From assembly GCA_026419785.1 (NCBI GenBank), contig JAODTK010005923.1, forward strand, positions 62,001 through 126,000: 64,000 nt of DNA. Direction: 5' to 3'. The notes under the pieces are model-generated. The model saw only the letters and a list, made by a program, of their open reading frames with translations, had not been told where the DNA came from and ran no database searches. This document shows positions 59,166 to 64,000 of this stretch, piece after piece. Every line of letters begins with the position of its first letter. Position 1 is the stretch's first letter. The translations under genes were made by a program, and so were the position numbers. Source of the stretch: Sclerodactyla briareus. Its lineage: Eukaryota; Echinodermata; Holothuroidea; Dendrochirotida; Sclerodactylidae.

Positions 59166-59366
59166 AGTGGAAGACGCGAGGTCCGATTGATTCCATACTT
59201 GGGTGGTGGATCACCCAAGATGAGTAGATGTTTCCTGTTGTTGTGTGTGCTGATTCTGAATATTCATGATGGGCGGGGCTTAGGGAAGATTTCCAAAAAA
59301 TGTAAATATCTCCACAACGGTACGTGCGATTTGGCTCAAACTTGCTTGATGCATCCCATTAATATT

Positions 59367-59622
59367 CGTCTCCTCTGTTTCTTTCTCCATAAGGAGGTAT
59401 ATCCTGTGGCAATGATGACTCTGACAATTGATGATACTTACGAGCGCCATGTTCCTTGTTCGTTTCGCGCTAAATAGCCGCTCATCGAGTTCTGTGTTCC
59501 CCTGGAATTTTCATTTCGCGAGTCGCGATTCGCGTGCGTAGTAAATACCCACGCGACACGCGATTTGCCTTTCTGGGAAATCGCCTGTCGTTTCACCTAT
59601 TCGCGCATTCGCGTGCCTAGTT
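59367..59622 (-). mobile_element. inverted-repeat transposon, copy 1 (partial, minus orientation)
   Basis: Read on the minus strand from 59622 it starts ACTAGGCACGCGAATGC, the same terminus as copy 2. It has about 135 bp not in copy 2, then matches copy 2 closely (from GATGAGCGGCTATTTAGCGC to AACAGAGGAGACG) and stops at 59367. So it is the first ~255 bp of the same element in opposite orientation. The other end is missing. Confidence 0.75.
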
Positions 59623-59656
59623 ATAACAGCTTCAGGCTCCGCCCCACGAATATTAA

Positions 59657-60616
59657 ACTAGGCACGCGAATGCTAGATGAGCGGCTATTTAGCGCGAAAC
59701 GAACAAGGAACATGGCGCTCGTAAAGTACATCAATTTAGGCCAAGATGTCATCATTGCCACAGGATATACTCCTTATGGAGAAAGAAACAGAGGAGACGC
59801 ATTTCACCAATTGACGACAACGGCTGTAGGCTATAGGCCTATAGCGCTATGGGCTGTATGTCCCTTCGAGAATTTCCAAAGAATGGGCGACGCACTCTAA
59901 AAACAAAAGAGTGATCGTTCATCACATGAAGTGTGCGGTGTGATCATCACTTCATTTCACTCCATTGTAGAAAATCTTCGCCCATTATGGAGCAAACTTC
60001 TCTCTTCTAGAGTGGAATTCGAAGTGTGCTGACAAACCACTCCAGTGTTTCCAAAGAGAGCACGAATAGGTGATCTATTTTAGAGGGAAAATTCCACTTA
60101 CATTCGAGGTGTGCTGAGTGGCTACTTCATTGGAGGTGAAATTCACTCTTTTGCCTTTTGAGAGCATGCATGAGTGACATGGGTTATACTAGACCCGACA
60201 TGACATTTTCGGGGATGAAGTTGTTCAGTAGTTGGTAGTCATGCCTGTGGGTGGGTCAGAAGAAGGCTAGAGATATACATTCCCTGGGCTGGGGCTGGTC
60301 GATCCTGAGGAAATCTATCCAACCCGGGGGGCGAGAAAGATTCCCGAGAGACCTTGGGGGAAATCCCACCACTCAGGTATAAACGCTTCAACAACCATCA
60401 TGCCGATGTATGTATGACGCCGATATCCTATTTTGCAGAAAATACTGAAATCTCAGTATAACGGTTGTCCCATTCGGCGGTCCATATGGTCATAAAAGCG
60501 GGCCGGGTCGCGGCGACACGCGATTCGAATTGTCACCCGATAATCGATTTTGTCGCGGCAAAAAATAGAAATAAACACAGGAGCGAAAAAAAGTCTCGCA
60601 CAGTCGCGTGCCTAGT
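59657..60616 (+). mobile_element. inverted-repeat transposon, copy 2 (~960 bp, both ends present)
   Basis: Left end ACTAGGCACGCGA (59657-59669) and right end TCGCGTGCCTAGT (60604-60616) are perfect 13-bp inverted repeats. The similarity extends weakly further (AATGCTAG against CTGTGCGA). ATTAA flanks both sides directly (59652-59656 and 60617-60621), a likely 5-bp target duplication. No transposase frame is visible, so it is non-autonomous. A MITE-like insert lies inside at 59892-60165. I cannot assign the superfamily. Confidence 0.75.
59892..60165. mobile_element. MITE-like element, 274 bp
   Basis: Left end GCACTCTAAAAACAAAAGAG and right end CTCTTTTGCCTTTTGAGAGC are inverted copies with few mismatches. 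Each end is itself nearly palindromic (CACTCT...AGAGTG). The middle has repeated TCCACTT/GTGTGCTGA-type words. No coding frame. Target duplication not identified. Confidence 0.6.
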
Positions 60617-61621
60617 ATTAAAGCCCTTGAAATGTAATTTTGTGTGCTTGTGTTTCGCATTCTTGGAAACACGATAAGTGGAGACGCAAGGTCTGATGAT
60701 TTAATACTTGGTGGTAGGTCACCTCGGTCTGTAGATGGTCCTATGTTTTGTTGGCCAAATCTCATTAATATTCATGAGTTGTGGAGCTTAGGAAACATGC
60801 GATAGGAACTTCAAATTCAATATTCCACAACCGTATGGCCGATTTGGCTCAAAACTTGGTTTAGTGTGATGGGCAAGTGTAAGTGTACGTTGTTGGGTAC
60901 CTTCCATGTAGCTCATTAATATTCATAGGGGCGAGCCAAAAAGGATTTCGCCTAATTTGCTTTTGTAAACACGATAACTGGAAGACGGCCATGTCCGATT
61001 GGTCTCAAATTGGTGGTAACCCACCCATGATGTTTATATGATGCCTAGCTAGGGCTTTGTGCTGCTGATCTCATTATATTCATGAGTGGGCGGGGATTAG
61101 GGAACATTTCCAAAAATGACAATATTCTCCAGAACCGTACGTTGCGATTTTGCTGAAACTGTTCAGTGTAATTGGATTGAGATTGGCAATGGATGCATCT
61201 TCTGATATGCATGGGGCGCGGGCCTAAATCGAATTTGGTGTGTGTGTGTGTTCGTTCTTTGTGAACCCGATAAGTGGAAGACGCAATGTCCGATTGAGTC
61301 ATACTGTGGTGGTAGATCAAACCACGGTATTTGGAATGTCCCTATTGTTTTTAGTGCCGATCTCATCAACATTCATGAGTGAGCGGGGGCTCCTGCAATT
61401 CTTCAACAAATGTTGATATCTCCGCAATAGCAAGTCAAATTTTAATAACACTTGAGTGGGTGGGGATGTTATAGTATAGTAAGCGTGATAACAATCTCAT
61501 CTCATTGTATTAATGAAGGGGGGTTCGGAACCTAATTTAGTCGAAATCGAAATTAGCTAGTAAACACGATAAGGACCGCCAAGGTACGATTGATTCTCTT
61601 ACAAAATGAGAATCTCAATAG

Positions 61622-61770
61622 AGTAAATACCAGTTGAATCCTCACTAGGTAGGGTGTTCACAAATAGCAAGGAATCACGTAGCTTTTGGCTCGTGTTCCT
61701 TATCATTTATTTACAATCATTCTCCCATAGAATGATGCTTTTCGAAGTGAGTGAAATTAATGTTTGAATT
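61622..61770 (+). repeat. array 3 tail motif
   Basis: GCAAGGAATCACGTAGC, TTTTGGCTCGTGTTCC and then GATGCTTTTCGAAGTG with AATTAATG. It matches the segment at 6.84-6.96 kb inside array 1. Confidence 0.6.
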
Positions 61771-62560
61771 TCAGTTTAAAACAAAAAATGTTTGCAGGGC
61801 TGTGCAATCAAGTATGACAATTAGTTATATTGCCTGTGGGATGCAGTGCGATCTTGCGCAATCACACGCCTTCAGATTACACAAACTTTAAATGACTATA
61901 ACTCCGTAACGGGAAAGTCCTATGGACTTCAGGTTTGGACTGATGCATTAAGATTTATCCAGCTATGGATTAGCCCTGTGTTAATCATCCTGCACTGCCG
62001 TTAAGGGCGTACATGCTGTTAAGGCAACAATTAACGGCCCCATATCATCATCTGAGTTGGAGAGAACAGTCCAATACTGTGGCTGTTTGTGTACCATTGA
62101 CTGGGGCTAATCGACAAGGAGGGCACTGTGAATGTAGATAACAGGACAATTGGCTCATATGGATTTGCTCGAGGCAGAAAGAAAGTGTTATTCTAATACA
62201 GCATCACGTTGTACAGGCCAGGAGTTATCAGAGAAATTAATATGTAACGTGCATCATGTTCAAACCGAACGTGTTGAAATCAAAATCGTGTTTGCTTTGG
62301 ATTGGAAACGGCCTTAAAAAGCATATCCTAACATCGGACTTTGATTTGAACAGAACAGAAAGTGGTGCATAAATGTGTATTTTATTTCTGGATAGAAAGG
62401 CGTACGTTATCTGAAAATATGTAGGACTGAATATTGAATCGGAATTAAAAACTTATTCTGAGATGAAAACGTTGTTTTCATCCCAGAATGTATGAAATTA
62501 AAAGCCCACAATACCCTGGGTCGCTGTTCGTGAAGATAGTGAAGATAACTTGTGATTGCT
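61770..62560. other. no feature recognised
   Basis: No coding sequence or repeat recognised. Confidence 0.4.
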
Positions 62561-63005
62561 AGCAGCAGCCGCAACATAGGTGGGTGTAGCTACCCATATC
62601 ACCACGTCTGTGCTTCAACCTCAATACTCATGTAATAATTTCTCGGTCATTTTCTTCAAAAATGTTTTCAAACCGATTTCCAGTCGATGCGAGTGTGACA
62701 TCATACGCAAATCACAATTCAAATTCTGGAGTACACCCCGTGAGTCATCTTTAACTTTACCCACACCGATAACATGATTAACTGGTGATAGCAGCCGCAA
62801 CATAGGTGGGTGTAGCGACCCATATCAATTCGTATGTGCTTCAACCTCAATACTCATGTAATAATTTCTCGGTCATTTCCTTCATATATTTTCGAACCGA
62901 TTTCCAGTCGATGCGAGTGTGACATCATACGCGAATCACAATGCCAATTCTGGAGTACACGTGTGGCCACGTGAGCACCTTCAACTTTACCCACACCCAT
63001 ATCAT
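62561..63005. repeat. young 226-bp tandem duplication
   Basis: Unit 1 (62565-62790) and unit 2 (62791-63005) are close to 90 percent alike by eye, both starting GCAGCCGCAACATAGGTGGG and sharing CTTCAACCTCAATACTCATG, TAATAATTTCTCGGTCATTT and GATTTCCAGTCGATGCGAGT. No shared open frame. A third copy is not seen. Confidence 0.93.
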
Positions 63006-63009
63006 AGTA

Positions 63010-64000
63010 AGGGTTTATCCTGAACGAAGCTCCTGATACTGTGTATTGTAATCAGGATATATTCACTGTATTCCCCCACTTGCATATTGTTCAGTCCTAA
63101 TACCAACCATTTCTTAATTAAGATAATCCAGTGGGGCCCGTCAGTCTCAAACTGTAGAGTATAATTACTAATCTGAAAATACCCAGCTTTGAAGTGTTTA
63201 GACCGGTCTATTTCAGGTTCAAAATTCTCGGGCTAAGTCTTCTTCGAATGTTAAACAGAATCCATACACGGCGTTCACTGTTTGTAGTGGTTTATACTGG
63301 GTCTCAGTTAGCCCTACCAAGTTTCTTCAAAGTGGTTTCGTTTATGTCAAAGATTCATGAACTGTTTTGTGTTACCCCCTCAACTTGACATCATATACGC
63401 GTAGCTGGCTATATTTGGTGATTCATCATATGACGTTAATATTTCATGGATAGCATAATTTGTTGTTGCCTATTTGGTGATTCATGGATAGCATTAATTT
63501 GTTGTTGTTAGCAATATTCTACCGTGTCACCAGGGTAGCTGATAAATCGTTGGATGGGGAGGATGAACCACCAACACCTTTTTGGTCATGTATCTGATCC
63601 TAGCCCTATTCAACATATCGCGTCATCCGTTTTTAAAAGGATTAGGGGAAATGGAACTGAAAAATCTCCCATCAATGTACTAGTTTGCTTAACCGTTTTC
63701 TCACATTATGACATGTTTTTAAACCACATATGTTCTTACTCCGCAGTAGTAGTAATAGGAATATAACGGTAGAATCGGAGAGAACCAGAGATGGCACTGC
63801 CTGGATCTATGCTATGGCGTGTGGAGGTTGAGTCATAGTATGGTTAATAACATGAATAGCTAGGTGGGAAGCTAGGACACCTACAGGGTATCACTAGTGC
63901 ACAAACACTGACGAGAGGTTGATGGGAGGAGAGAGGTTGGAAGTGGAACAGCAACGTGCAAAGTGATCCTACGGGAAGAGCCAAACAAGTCAACCAGCAA
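63010..64000. other. no gene supported; small local duplication
   Basis: TATTTGGTGATTCAT followed by GATAGCATAATTTGTTGTTG (63413-63468) is repeated with small changes at 63471-63510. Otherwise nothing recognised up to the window end. Confidence 0.5.

Larger units (their letters stand above)
59155..61620 (+). repeat. array 3: ~300-bp tandem units, interrupted by inserted elements
   Basis: Unit starts (AACACGATAAGTGGAAGACG and variants) lie near 59157, 60667, 60967, 61262 and 61562. The last three gaps are 295-300 bp. The first is 1510 bp because about 1.2 kb of other elements is inserted (about 59367-60617). Each unit also carries CATTAATATTCATGAGTGGG, GGGGCTTAGGGAA, CCACAACCGTACG and GATTTGGCTCAAAC in order. 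It is a relative of, but distinct from, the units in arrays 1 and 2. Confidence 0.88.

Noticed and set aside
59367-59799. Palindrome as a long-read hairpin artefact
   Set aside because: The arms differ in the middle (about 30 bp replaced), one copy has about 135 bp extra, and copy 2 has a second matching end and flanking ATTAA. An artefact would mirror exactly.
1-64000. LTR retrotransposon or virus-derived element
   Set aside because: No long terminal repeat pair, primer-binding site, or protease/integrase/capsid-like protein was recognised. All reverse-transcriptase traces are of the non-LTR type.

Overview
This looks like a gene-poor stretch of an animal nuclear genome, most likely a marine invertebrate. 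Invertebrate deuterostomes (echinoderm, hemichordate or amphioxus-like) would fit, but nothing here fixes the species. The reasons are: no long open frame anywhere; many decayed non-LTR retrotransposons of CR1/Rex1-like, L2/Crack-like and R4-like type; tRNA-headed SINEs; DNA transposons with inverted ends; diverged satellite-like arrays; many microsatellites; and one exon that reads as a death domain. Single-base gaps and long poly-C/poly-G runs are frequent, so some frame breaks may be assembly noise rather than decay. Layout: 1-4.9 kb holds one isolated unit of a satellite family and a broken direct-repeat pair (1.98-3.69 kb). Array 1 (4.97-7.24 kb) and array 2 (10.48-12.13 kb) are tandem arrays with a period near 305-310 bp, each unit made of two related half-units. 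A CR1-like LINE fragment (LINE A, copy 1) lies between them at 8.29-9.28 kb. A LINE with a PHD-like first ORF (LINE B) fills 16.2-18.06 kb. A 4-kb DNA transposon with long inverted ends and a 10-bp target duplication occupies 21.13-25.17 kb and carries a third LINE (LINE C) inside it. A 663-bp tandem duplication lies at 30.2-31.45 kb. The only convincing host coding sequence is a C-terminal death-domain exon at 33.34-33.63 kb on the plus strand. A second type of array (period about 100-135 bp) sits at 36.3-37.4 kb and again at 54.5-55.2 kb. The 41-51 kb part is a LINE graveyard: an L2-like endonuclease/RT piece, an L2-like 3' half split by a later LINE A insertion with matching target duplications, an R4-like relic, a third LINE A piece and a plus-strand RT relic (LINE D), plus two SINEs. 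The 57-62 kb part has a palindrome-rich patch, a satellite unit interrupted by an (ATT)n tract, and array 3, which was invaded by a head-to-head pair of a small inverted-repeat transposon that itself holds a MITE-like insert. A young 226-bp tandem duplication is at 62.56-63.0 kb. The genes do not form a pathway. The main story is layered transposition and tandem-repeat growth. The most unusual observations are the array family with a shared (GT)n-bearing head and a shared tail motif, which suggests the arrays move or are copied as defined units, and the two DNA transposons whose ends and target duplications can be read directly.
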